A DNA stretch of 11,904 nt, taken from JBOGJG01 sp050747825. Its GTDB lineage: Bacteria; Acidobacteriota; UBA6911; RPQK01; JBOGJG01. This document shows, in pieces, positions 5,821-11,904 of the stretch. The DNA is taken from contig JBOGJG010000463.1 of NCBI GenBank assembly GCA_050747825.1, positions 1 to 11,904 on the forward strand. The letters run 5' to 3'. Within the stretch, counting starts at the first letter, position 1. Each line of letters opens with the position of its first letter. The notes beneath the pieces were generated by a model. That model saw nothing but the letters and a program-made list of their open reading frames with translations, ran no database searches and was not told where the DNA came from. Made by a program: the position numbers and the translations under genes.

Positions 5821-7880
5821 GTACCAATCTGATCTTAAAAGAACCCATAGAAAAAGCAGCAGAGGTGATATACAAGACCGTCTTTGTGCCGGTCGATAAC
5901 TCACCCCACTCGAACAGGGCCGTGGAATGCGCGCTCCAGCTAGGACAGGTTTTTGACTCCACGCTGGTTGGCTGCCATGTCTATGCCGCCAAGATGCACG
6001 ATTACCGCTTCAAACAGATGGAGTACACCCTGCCGGAGGAATACTTGCAGGAGCAGGAACTGGAGCGGCAGCGAAAAATCCACGACAGCCTCATCACCAT
6101 GGGGCTGGAACTCATCTCGGATTGTTACCTGGAGGACATGGATAAGAAGTGCCGGCAAGCCGGATTGAGCTTCGATCGCAAGATGATGGACGGCAAGCAT
6201 TCTACTGAACTGATCAGGGATATTGCCGATTCCAATTATGACCTAGTGGTCCTGGGCGCCCTGGGCATCGGCAAGGTGCGAGACAGCGTCATCGGCTCTG
6301 TCTGTGAACGCGTGACGCGAAACTGCTCAACCGACACCTGGATCGTCAAGCATGTTCCAGGCAAGAACGACGAAGAGCGCGACACCATCCTGGTAGGCGT
6401 GGACGGCAGTCCTCAGTCTTTCGGTGCTCTGCGGGTCGGATTGGAGTTGGCTAAACGATTTGGCAAGAAGCTCGAGCTGATTTCAGTTTACGATCCCTAC
6501 CTGCATTATGCCGTTTTCAAGGGAATCGTCGAGGTCCTCACCGAACGGGCTTCCAAAGTGTTCCGCTTCGAGGAGCAGAACCAGCTTCACGAGGAAATCA
6601 TTGATACGGGGCTGGCCCAGATTTATCAGTCTCATCTGAACGTGGCCGAAGCCACCGCTCGCCAGGAGGGGGTCGAGGTAACGACTACCCTGCTGGACGG
6701 AAAGGCCTTCCAAAAAATTCTCGATCATGCTCGCAAAATCAACCCCTGGGTTCTGATCCTGGGGAGAATCGGCGTGCACAGTCCAGCCGACGAAACGGGC
6801 CTGGGAAGCAACACTGAGAACCTCCTGCGCCTGTGTCCCTGCGACCTCCTGCTGACCACTCGCCTGGAGCACCCGGAACTTGACCTGAAAGCTGAAGCGA
6901 GCATCCACTGGACGCCTGAAGCGGAACAGAGGATGACACGAGTGCCCGAAATGGTCCGCGGAATCGCCCGCACGGCTATCTTGCGCCTGGCGGTAGAGAA
7001 GGGGCACAGCGTGATTACAAATTCGCTGGTGACCGAGGCCATGGAACGCTTTATGCCCAAAGGCACAGCCAAAACCACCACCAGGCTGGCGGAGAGTTTG
7101 GCCATCGAAAGAGCGCGCCAGCAGCAGGTATCCATCTGCAAGAAATGCGGCGTGACGGCTAAAATTCCTGACCCGGTGAAATGCTCGGTTTGCGGCAGCC
7201 AGAATTTCGAAGTGATCTCCTCTGAGATGATTGACAAGATCGCGGCCATGGAAGGCGGTATCGAGGAGGAGACCACCTATGACGGACGAAAGGTGAAATG
7301 GACTTCTGAAGCTCGCAAGGCCCTGTATGCCATCGAGGATAAGTATCAGATGCGCCGCTGCAAAGCTCGAATCGAGAAGAAGGCGCGCATCAGCCGCATC
7401 GCAACCATCACCCTGGACTTTGCCGCCGGGATCATTGATGAGGAGACCGGGGCTGGGCTACTGCCGGAAAAAGGCCCGAGGACTGAGCCCCGAGGCGAAA
7501 GGTCTGGGGCCGGCGATAAGCCGGAGGAATCCAGAAATCAACTCGGGTCCGAGTTCTCCTGGACGGAGGACGCTGTGCAGCGCATTCAGCGCGTACCTGC
7601 CGGGTTCATGCGTTCGAAAACTCAGGAACGCATTGAGGAACTCGCACGTGAACGCCAGGCACATCAGGTCGACTTAGCCCTCGTCGAGGACGGCATTGAA
7701 ATCGGCCGCCAGATGATGGCCGAAATGATCGGACAATATTCAGGGCAGCCTTCCAAAGCGGCAAACGGATCCTCTCAGGCCGGCAAAGATCATAAAGCCT
7801 CAGACCCCAAGCCTCAGGCCTTAAACGAAACCGGCTGGATGTCGGAAATGGCCAAGAAGCGCAAGAATTTGTTGGAGTAA
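5817..7880 (+). CDS. Tandem USP protein with three PCP_red-like segments and a Cys4 knuckle
   Basis: A 687-residue cytoplasmic protein. USP domain 1 (about 19-180) begins with VFVPVDNSP and has a complete G-2x-G-9x-G-S nucleotide-binding motif (147-161). USP domain 2 (about 190-350) begins with ILVGVDGSP and carries the same motif with one extra residue (316-331). Next is a PCP_red domain (about 364-413, starting HWTPEAEQRM), then CKKC...CSVC (441-459), a probable zinc or Fe-S knuckle. Two further segments share the opening pattern: KWTSEARKAL (from 494, divergent) and SWTEDAVQRI (from 581). The tail (645-687) is rich in Lys, Ser and Gln. PCP_red is known from the C-terminus of ChlB/BchB. I know of no established function for this combination; a nucleotide-responsive assembly or regulatory scaffold for the cytochrome complex is inference. 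It overlaps the preceding gene by 4 nt and the next by 1 nt (TAATG). Confidence 0.85.
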   Translation: MSTNLILKEPIEKAAEVIYKTVFVPVDNSPHSNRAVECALQLGQVFDSTLVGCHVYAAKMHDYRFKQMEYTLPEEYLQEQELERQRKIHDSLITMGLELISDCYLEDMDKKCRQAGLSFDRKMMDGKHSTELIRDIADSNYDLVVLGALGIGKVRDSVIGSVCERVTRNCSTDTWIVKHVPGKNDEERDTILVGVDGSPQSFGALRVGLELAKRFGKKLELISVYDPYLHYAVFKGIVEVLTERASKVFRFEEQNQLHEEIIDTGLAQIYQSHLNVAEATARQEGVEVTTTLLDGKAFQKILDHARKINPWVLILGRIGVHSPADETGLGSNTENLLRLCPCDLLLTTRLEHPELDLKAEASIHWTPEAEQRMTRVPEMVRGIARTAILRLAVEKGHSVITNSLVTEAMERFMPKGTAKTTTRLAESLAIERARQQQVSICKKCGVTAKIPDPVKCSVCGSQNFEVISSEMIDKIAAMEGGIEEETTYDGRKVKWTSEARKALYAIEDKYQMRRCKARIEKKARISRIATITLDFAAGIIDEETGAGLLPEKGPRTEPRGERSGAGDKPEESRNQLGSEFSWTEDAVQRIQRVPAGFMRSKTQERIEELARERQAHQVDLALVEDGIEIGRQMMAEMIGQYSGQPSKAANGSSQAGKDHKASDPKPQALNETGWMSEMAKKRKNLLE

Positions 7881-8722
7881 TGGTCGCCTATCGCTTTTGT
7901 CGGCCCGATGACATCCCTTACCTGATTCGGGCTACCAACGAGTGCTGCAACATTCACTTGCCTGACCATCCGCCCATGACGCTGGCGGACTTTCACTCCG
8001 AAGTCCGCGAGCTGAACGTTTGGCCCAGCAACTGCATGGTGGCCAGCGCAGTCTCCGAGCCAATCGCAGTCTGTATCGCCACCAAAAGAAAAAAAGAGGT
8101 ATTGATTCACCGTGTGGCCACTCATCCCGATCATTTGAGACAGGGACACGGACGCCATATTCTGAATTCGCTGAGCCAGAAGCTGGCCGTCCTGGGACCT
8201 TCCCGGCTGATTGCCCAAGTCCCTGCAGATCGGTTGGACTTGTGCCGATTCTTCGAAGCTGCAGGTTATCAAAAGGAGATCACATACCACGATTTCCGGC
8301 TCGAATCTCCGCTTCCGCCGCTGGACTCGCCTGATTTGATTATTCCCATCACGGTTGACGAGTTGCTGGACAATCAGGTTCTCAACGAGGATGAGACTGA
8401 TCGCTCCTGGGAACGCCAGACAGCAACCCTGATCAACCGAAAGGACCAGCTCAAGGGCCTGGCTCTGGCATCACCCGATCAAATCGAGGCCTTTGTGCTC
8501 CACCGCCACAACGAAAAGGAGGGGACACGCGAAATCGTCGCCCTCTCCGCACAAACGACTTTTCTCCCCCTTTTACTTCGCCATTTCTGCCGGAGGGAGA
8601 TGATTCCGCTGGTGATTCCCAAATTGTCTCCTCAGGAGATCTCATTTTCTTTCCTTGAATCACTGGGATTTCAACGCGGAGACGAGTATATTCGCTACGC
8701 CAATACTGCCAAGCCGTTATGA
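7880..8722 (+). CDS. GNAT-family acetyltransferase-like protein
   Basis: A 280-residue soluble protein. The first ~135 residues follow the GNAT plan: an N-terminal strand/helix (YRFCRPDDIPYLIRA), then the beta4/alpha3 acetyl-CoA motif VATHPDHLRQGHGRHIL (79-95), then the RFFEAAGYQKE ending (123-133). The motif has Leu where Gln/Arg usually sits three residues before the first Gly, a small deviation. The second half (about 150-280) ends in FLESLGFQRGDEYIRY, echoing the GNAT C-terminal pattern. It may therefore be a degenerate second GNAT lobe. The ATG overlaps the previous TAA by one base (TAATG). The acceptor substrate is unknown. Its place between the PCP_red protein and the Mrp-like ATPase suggests it acts on a protein or small molecule of this pathway, which is inference. 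Confidence 0.75.
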   Translation: MVAYRFCRPDDIPYLIRATNECCNIHLPDHPPMTLADFHSEVRELNVWPSNCMVASAVSEPIAVCIATKRKKEVLIHRVATHPDHLRQGHGRHILNSLSQKLAVLGPSRLIAQVPADRLDLCRFFEAAGYQKEITYHDFRLESPLPPLDSPDLIIPITVDELLDNQVLNEDETDRSWERQTATLINRKDQLKGLALASPDQIEAFVLHRHNEKEGTREIVALSAQTTFLPLLLRHFCRREMIPLVIPKLSPQEISFSFLESLGFQRGDEYIRYANTAKPL

Positions 8723-9606
8723 AAAAAACGTATTTCGATTTTCCCAGTGATGGTGGCTCGAATGTGCTGGAACAGGTGATCGAGCAAAAGAAGAAGATCG
8801 AGACAAATCTGGCCTCCATCGGCCATCTGGTCGCCGTTGGATCTGGCAAAGGAGGCGTGGGAAAAAGCACCTTGACCATGCTCCTGGCGTTGGCTTTCAC
8901 AGCAAGAGGTCACAAGTGCGCCATCCTGGATGCGGACTTCAATGGCCCTTCTCAGGCCCGTCTGGGTGGTTTGAAGACCCTCACTCCCGTTCCCGGCTCC
9001 CATGGACTGGTTGTTCCCATGACCAAGTCAGGCTTGGGCGTTGTCTCTTTCGGCAGCCTGGTTCCCGAACCCGAACCTGTGGACTTTCCCACTGTGTCTC
9101 AGAGCGACTCCTACACCTGGCGAGCCACCAAGGAGTTTTCCATTCTGGGGGACATTCTCGCCGGCAGCGATTGGCGGCCTTTCGACACGCTCTTGCTCGA
9201 TTTGCCGCCCGGTTCGGAACGGACATTCCACTATGCTGAATTTTTCGGAGCCATGGCCAAGTTCGTGCTGGTCACTTTGCCTTCCGATCTTTCGCGTGGC
9301 GTCGTGGCGAGATCAATTTCCGCTCTGCAGAAGAGCCAGAGCGCGCTTCTAGGCTATATCGAGAACATGAACGGGTACTACTGTGCTTCCTGCCGGGAAG
9401 TGCGCCCGCTGTTTCCCTCAAGCGCCGAGGTGAATCTGGGTGCTGCATGTCTGGGCGAGGTGCCCTTTGACCCCGCTCTGGCCGACCTGTGCGACCGCGG
9501 CATTTCGCCGGCGGCTCGAGACGGGCTGGTCGTCTTTGAGGCGGTCGATATGGTCTGTGGCAGAATACTAGAAAGGCTACAAGCCGGAGGCCGGAGTTTA
9601 AAATGA
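8719..9606 (+). CDS. Mrp/ApbC (Nbp35-like) Fe-S P-loop ATPase
   Basis: A 295-residue protein of the SIMIBI deviant-Walker-A class. It has the deviant Walker A GSGKGGVGKST (41-51) with the signature Lys, a switch I-type DADFNGPS (71-78), and DTLLLDLPPG (156-165) as Walker B. ENMNGYYCASC (215-225) places the CxxC pair (Cys222, Cys225) where Mrp/Nbp35 proteins bind a bridging Fe-S cluster. About 35 residues precede the P-loop, without the N-terminal FSCA/MIP18 domain of long Mrp proteins. This family carries and transfers Fe-S clusters in an ATP-dependent way. Here the likely client is the radical SAM enzyme or another Fe-S protein of the locus (inference). It overlaps both neighbours by 4 nt (ATGA). 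MinD/ParA is unlikely given the CxxC. Confidence 0.88.
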   Translation: MKKTYFDFPSDGGSNVLEQVIEQKKKIETNLASIGHLVAVGSGKGGVGKSTLTMLLALAFTARGHKCAILDADFNGPSQARLGGLKTLTPVPGSHGLVVPMTKSGLGVVSFGSLVPEPEPVDFPTVSQSDSYTWRATKEFSILGDILAGSDWRPFDTLLLDLPPGSERTFHYAEFFGAMAKFVLVTLPSDLSRGVVARSISALQKSQSALLGYIENMNGYYCASCREVRPLFPSSAEVNLGAACLGEVPFDPALADLCDRGISPAARDGLVVFEAVDMVCGRILERLQAGGRSLK

Positions 9607-10022
9607 AATTTCTTTGCAATCAATGTAACGAACAGATGAAGCTGGTGGAGACGGCGCCGGACCCGCGTGGCTCGCTTTCCATTGTCTTCGGCTGTCCGAC
9701 GTGTTCCTATCAGGTTTCCATGCTGACGAATCCTTCGGAGACGCAGCTCGTGTCCTCTCTCGGTGTTAAGATCGGAAAATCCCCTGAGGCTTCTGAAGGC
9801 AAATGTCCTTTTAGCGAGGTGGTGCGCGACATGGGACTTGCGGGGAGTAAGACGTCTGAAGCTCCGGGCTGGACTTCCAAGGCCTTTGCCCGCTTGCAAA
9901 ACATCCCCGAGTTCGTCCGCCCCATGGCCCAACAGGGTATCGAGCACTTCGCGCAGTCTAAAGGCTACTCTCAGATTGATGAAGCAGTATTGGATGAGGC
10001 CAGAGAGCAGTTCGGAATGTAA
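9603..10022 (+). CDS. Small Cys4 knuckle protein with C-terminal PCP_red domain
   Basis: A 139-residue protein. Two CxxC pairs (Cys5/Cys8 and Cys31/Cys34) form a rubredoxin- or zinc-ribbon-like metal site at the N-terminus, followed by a linker containing one more Cys (68). The last 50 residues (from GWTSKAFARLQNIPEFVRPM, 89-108) are a PCP_red domain. They share the W-[ST]-x-x-A...IP-x-x-[FV]-R pattern with the USP-fusion protein (364-413) and the radical SAM protein (390-440). The start overlaps the ATPase gene by 4 nt (ATGA). It is the last gene of the uninterrupted overlapping run. It may be an electron carrier, a metal-bound adaptor or a tetrapyrrole-handling protein; the sequence does not decide. 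No named family is recognised beyond the domain. Confidence 0.8.
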   Translation: MKFLCNQCNEQMKLVETAPDPRGSLSIVFGCPTCSYQVSMLTNPSETQLVSSLGVKIGKSPEASEGKCPFSEVVRDMGLAGSKTSEAPGWTSKAFARLQNIPEFVRPMAQQGIEHFAQSKGYSQIDEAVLDEAREQFGM

Positions 10023-10027
10023 ACCGA

Positions 10028-10048
10028 GGCTGTAAGCTGTAGGCTAAA
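10028..10048. repeat. Heptamer array, inverted partner of 10295-10322
   Basis: Three imperfect 7-bp units (GGCTGTA, AGCTGTA, GGCTAAA) begin six bases after the stop of the Cys4/PCP_red gene. The 17 bases at 10029-10045 are the reverse complement of 10295-10311 with a single mismatch. The two arrays thus form inverted repeats around the S23 remnant. Confidence 0.7.
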
Positions 10049-10092
10049 GCGGAGGCCGGTTGCTTTGAAGATTTTCGAAGTAGAGCGTTATA

Positions 10093-10293
10093 GTGGATGT
10101 GCGAGACCATTTCAAACCACGTGCCTTTCAGTGAGCGGATGAATTAGCTGTGTCGGTTTTTAAGCGGACGCGAACATTTCCCAAGGAAGAGTTGTTTGGT
10201 AGCGATGCTTACGAGAAACTGAAGCCGCTCTGTGACGAAATCTGTGAAGTATTAAACGGTTTGATAAGGGGGATAGGGCGCCGTGGAGTCTAA
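10093..10293 (+). pseudogene. Remnant of an S23/four-helix-bundle (23S rRNA intervening-sequence) gene
   Basis: Translating the frame that ends at the TAA of 10291-10293 gives pieces typical of the S23/IVP four-helix-bundle family. VRD...Q is followed by an in-frame TGA (10132-10134), then ADELAVSVFKRTRTFPKEEL leading into FG. It then jumps directly to a C-terminal-type helix (KLKPLCDEICEVLNGLIRG). The central part found in family members, with the 'RRAAVSIPSNIAEG'-like helix, is missing. Both a nonsense codon and a large internal deletion are therefore visible. Intact relatives are about 115-125 residues, whereas this one keeps about 65. Its 3' end overlaps the GTG start of the radical SAM gene in another frame. 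The match is by memory of the family consensus, not a search. Confidence 0.7.
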
Positions 10294-11632
10294 GAGCCTA
10301 CAGCCTACAGCCTACAGCCTACGGCCTGCTTTTGAGAGGCCCTATGTCATCTCCTGGAACCTCACCTACCGCTGCAACCTGGCTTGCGAGCATTGCTATC
10401 TGGATGCGGGGGGGCGCCCGCAGGTGCATGCGGATAATTTTCTGGATCGCAGTGAGCTGGACACCGGGCAGTGCTTTCGGGTGATGGATCAGATTGTTGA
10501 GTTCGCTCCCGAGTGTCTGACCATACTCACAGGCGGGGAGCCTTTGCTGCGACGGGATATTCTGGAGATTATCCGCTACGGACACCAGCGCAAGCTATGG
10601 ATCGTAGTCGGTACTAATGGGGTGCGAATCACCGAAAATCTGGCCGGTATCCTCCAGAAGGAAGGAGTGCGTGGACTCTCGCTCTCGCTGGACGATCTCG
10701 ATCCGGACACGCACGATCGCTTTCGGATGGTCAAAGGAGCCTGGAAGAACACGGTCGAAGGCGCAAAGATTCTGCACCGGACAGGACTTTCCTTCATCGT
10801 TCAGACTACGGTGGCTAAACACAATGCCCAGAAACTGGAAGCGATCGCCCAATTCGCCTACCAGGAATTAGGCGCTAGAGTCTGGAATCTCTATTTCCTG
10901 GTGCCCACCGGGCGCGGCCAATTTGTCTCTGACCTGAGCCAGTCGGAATACGATGAAGTCCTGGCGTCGCTGTCCGAAATCCAAAACAGGTTCGCTTCCA
11001 GGATGATGGTTAATGCAAAGTGCGCTCCCCACTATGTGCGAACGCTTTTCGAGCAGGACCCCGAGTCTCCCTTTCTAAAAACGTTCACAGGAGGAGCCGG
11101 AGGCTGTCCGGCCGGGACCCAGTACATGGGAATCCGCCCAAACGGCGACGTAACACCCTGTCCTTACCTGCCCGTCTTCGCTGGAAATCTCAAAGAGGAA
11201 GGCCTTTCTGAGATCTGGAAATCATCCGATCTGTTCGTCAATATTCGCCGGCGCAAACAACTGGGCGGACGCTGCGGCCAGTGTGAGTTCGGCGGATTTT
11301 GCGGAGGCTGCCGTGCCCGTGCTTATGGGATGACGGGAGATTACATGCAGGAAGATCCGCTCTGCAGCTACACGCCGGGGAAGCACGCCGGCGCGGTCAT
11401 CAAACTGCAGCCCAGAGTTGAGTACGGCCAACCGGTGGAGGAACAGATCGGTTGGGATGCCGACGCCCGCCGGCGCATGGAGCAGGTTCCTGCCTTTGTG
11501 CGAGGAATGGTAGTCAAACGCGTGGAAGAATACTGCCGGAAAGAGGGACTGGACCGCGTCACCGTCTCGGATCTTCAGGAAATCCGCTCCCGCATGCCGG
11601 CGTCAAAGATCTTCGCCAAGGAACGTCCTTAG
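10283..11632 (+). CDS. Radical SAM/SPASM protein (NirJ/AhbD-like) with C-terminal PCP_red domain
   Basis: A 449-residue protein. The [4Fe-4S]/SAM site is CNLACEHC (Cys31, 35, 38) in the context ISWNLTYRCNLACEHCY, very like the haem-biosynthesis radical SAM enzymes NirJ and AhbC/D. TGGEPLLRR (83-91) is the SAM-binding GGEP motif. The C-terminal Cys set (Cys247, 275, 293, 331, 334, 340, 343, 361) fits a SPASM domain with auxiliary Fe-S clusters. A PCP_red domain closes the protein (about 390-440, GWDADARRRMEQVPAFVRGM). NirJ and AhbD act on propionates of haem precursors, so a tetrapyrrole substrate is a reasonable inference. A peptide substrate, as for PqqE-like enzymes, cannot be excluded. The GTG is the only start between an in-frame TAG (10274) and the core, and it has AAGGGGG 10 nt upstream. 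It overlaps the S23 remnant, and residues 5-13 are encoded by heptamer repeats, so the N-terminus looks remodelled. Confidence 0.85.
   Translation: MESKSLQPTAYSLRPAFERPYVISWNLTYRCNLACEHCYLDAGGRPQVHADNFLDRSELDTGQCFRVMDQIVEFAPECLTILTGGEPLLRRDILEIIRYGHQRKLWIVVGTNGVRITENLAGILQKEGVRGLSLSLDDLDPDTHDRFRMVKGAWKNTVEGAKILHRTGLSFIVQTTVAKHNAQKLEAIAQFAYQELGARVWNLYFLVPTGRGQFVSDLSQSEYDEVLASLSEIQNRFASRMMVNAKCAPHYVRTLFEQDPESPFLKTFTGGAGGCPAGTQYMGIRPNGDVTPCPYLPVFAGNLKEEGLSEIWKSSDLFVNIRRRKQLGGRCGQCEFGGFCGGCRARAYGMTGDYMQEDPLCSYTPGKHAGAVIKLQPRVEYGQPVEEQIGWDADARRRMEQVPAFVRGMVVKRVEEYCRKEGLDRVTVSDLQEIRSRMPASKIFAKERP
10295..10322. repeat. Four perfect AGCCTAC heptamers inside the radical SAM 5' end
   Basis: Four exact consecutive copies of AGCCTAC, followed by a decayed unit. 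Three heptamers make 21 nt, so the array stays in frame every three copies. It encodes residues SLQPTAYSL (5-13) of the radical SAM protein, directly ahead of its conserved core. Gain or loss of one unit would shift the frame, making this a potential phase-variable site. Confidence 0.8.
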
Positions 11633-11700
11633 CTCTTTGTTCAGCGGGGCCGCCCGCTTCGGTCGCGGCTCGGATTCAGTCGCCGACGCCATTCAACCGG

Positions 11701-11856
11701 CAGGGAGATGAAATCGCCTTCCTCCTGGAAGACCAGAGGATTGTGCTCATTCCCATTGAAAAGGACATCAAGGCAGTATTCGGTCTCCTGAAGGCAAAGC
11801 GAAGTGTCAGCCTGAAAAGAATGGAAGAGACGATCCGTGGGCGGGCCCGTCAGTGA
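11701..11856 (+). pseudogene. 5'-truncated AbrB/VapB-type antitoxin remnant
   Basis: From GDEIAFLLEDQRIVLIPIEK (11704-11763) to the TGA at 11854-11856, the sequence reads as the C-terminal half of an AbrB/MazE-fold antitoxin, including the SLKRMEETIR ending. The usual N-terminal DNA-binding half, with a 'KGQVTIPxxIR'-like strand, is absent in all three forward frames of 11633-11700. The in-frame extension upstream instead runs into the radical SAM gene as an out-of-frame shadow. No plausible start codon with a ribosome-binding site precedes the remnant. It probably no longer makes a working DNA-binding antitoxin, though a short toxin-binding peptide cannot be ruled out. Confidence 0.6.
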
Positions 11857-11904
11857 TTGCACTGGACACAAATGTGCTCGTTCGGGTTCTTGTGGACGAC
11901 CCGG
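11853..11904 (+). CDS. PIN-domain toxin (VapC-type), 5' end only
   Basis: A GTG start overlaps the antitoxin TGA (GTGA). The 17 residues visible (VIALDTNVLVRVLVDDP, first read as Met) match the first beta-strand of PIN-domain ribonucleases. LDTNVLV contains the first catalytic, metal-binding Asp. The window ends here, so length, the remaining acidic residues and integrity are unknown. Overlapping antitoxin/toxin order is typical of type II VapBC pairs, which cleave RNA when the antitoxin is lost. Confidence 0.7.
   Translation, partial: MIALDTNVLVRVLVDDP

Noticed and set aside
5050..5904. 284-residue minus-strand ORF opposite the cytochrome/EB_dh gene
   Set aside because: It lies antisense to a gene with two haem motifs and a clear domain structure. 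Its translation shows no domain, no signal and random-looking composition.
10023..10082. Intrinsic terminator after the Cys4/PCP_red gene
   Set aside because: Only weak GC stems and no T-run; the notable structure there is the heptamer array.
10295..10322. CRISPR-like tandem repeat
   Set aside because: The units are 7 bp with no spacers and no cas genes; these are simple tandem heptamers.
11619..11631. Short palindrome AAGGAACGTCCTT at the end of the radical SAM gene
   Set aside because: Five-base arms within coding sequence and no following T-run; likely chance.
5817..11632. Chlorophyll biosynthesis (dark protochlorophyllide reductase) locus
   Set aside because: Only the short PCP_red domain is shared. 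The nitrogenase-like catalytic parts of BchL, BchN and BchB are absent.
11452..11856. 134-residue ORF starting inside the radical SAM gene
   Set aside because: Only its last ~51 residues look like protein (antitoxin C-terminus). The rest is a shadow of the PCP_red-coding region, so the ATG at 11452 is not a credible start.

Overview
The window reads as an accessory respiratory locus from a bacterium of moderately high GC. It may belong to Acidobacteriota, Nitrospirota, Methylomirabilota or a neighbouring phylum. That guess rests only on gene content: a bd-like oxidase core with NxrC-type haem-binding and c-type cytochrome partners, multiple PCP_red domains, and heptameric intergenic repeats. 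There is no rRNA or other taxonomic marker.

Layout. Positions 1-21 carry a short heptamer array. A small single-span membrane protein (86-292, minus strand) is transcribed away from the main operon. The intergenic region 293-621 holds two divergent sigma70-like promoters and, between them, a long imperfect palindrome (394-507). From 622 to 10022 eight plus-strand genes run without gaps, and every junction is a 4-nt ATGA or 1-nt TAATG overlap. The first four encode a membrane/periplasmic electron-transfer complex: a CydA-like protein with 14 predicted membrane spans, an anchored di-haem cytochrome c, a four-span membrane protein with a mono-haem cytochrome c domain, and a secreted di-haem cytochrome c fused to an EB_dh (ethylbenzene dehydrogenase gamma/NxrC-like) domain with a C-terminal anchor. 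The next four are cytoplasmic: a tandem USP protein with three PCP_red-like segments and a Cys4 knuckle, a GNAT-like protein, an Mrp/ApbC-like Fe-S P-loop ATPase, and a small Cys4 protein ending in another PCP_red domain.

After a ~260-bp interruption comes a NirJ/AhbD-like radical SAM/SPASM protein (10283-11632), again with a C-terminal PCP_red domain. The interruption contains the wreck of an S23/four-helix-bundle gene bracketed by inverted heptamer arrays, and the second array now encodes part of the radical SAM N-terminus. The window ends in an N-terminally truncated AbrB-type antitoxin remnant and the start of a PIN-domain (VapC-type) toxin.

How the parts may work together (inference). 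The four cytochrome/oxidase genes would form a cytochrome c-linked terminal oxidase or other bd-type reductase lacking the usual quinol-site signatures and CydB. The downstream genes look like an assembly or regulatory module. PCP_red is otherwise best known from the tetrapyrrole-binding end of ChlB/BchB, NirJ/AhbD enzymes modify haem precursors, and Mrp-type ATPases handle Fe-S clusters. The simplest reading is that this locus encodes a bd-like oxidase together with machinery to make or insert an unusual haem. Five PCP_red-like segments in three proteins of one locus are the most distinctive feature.
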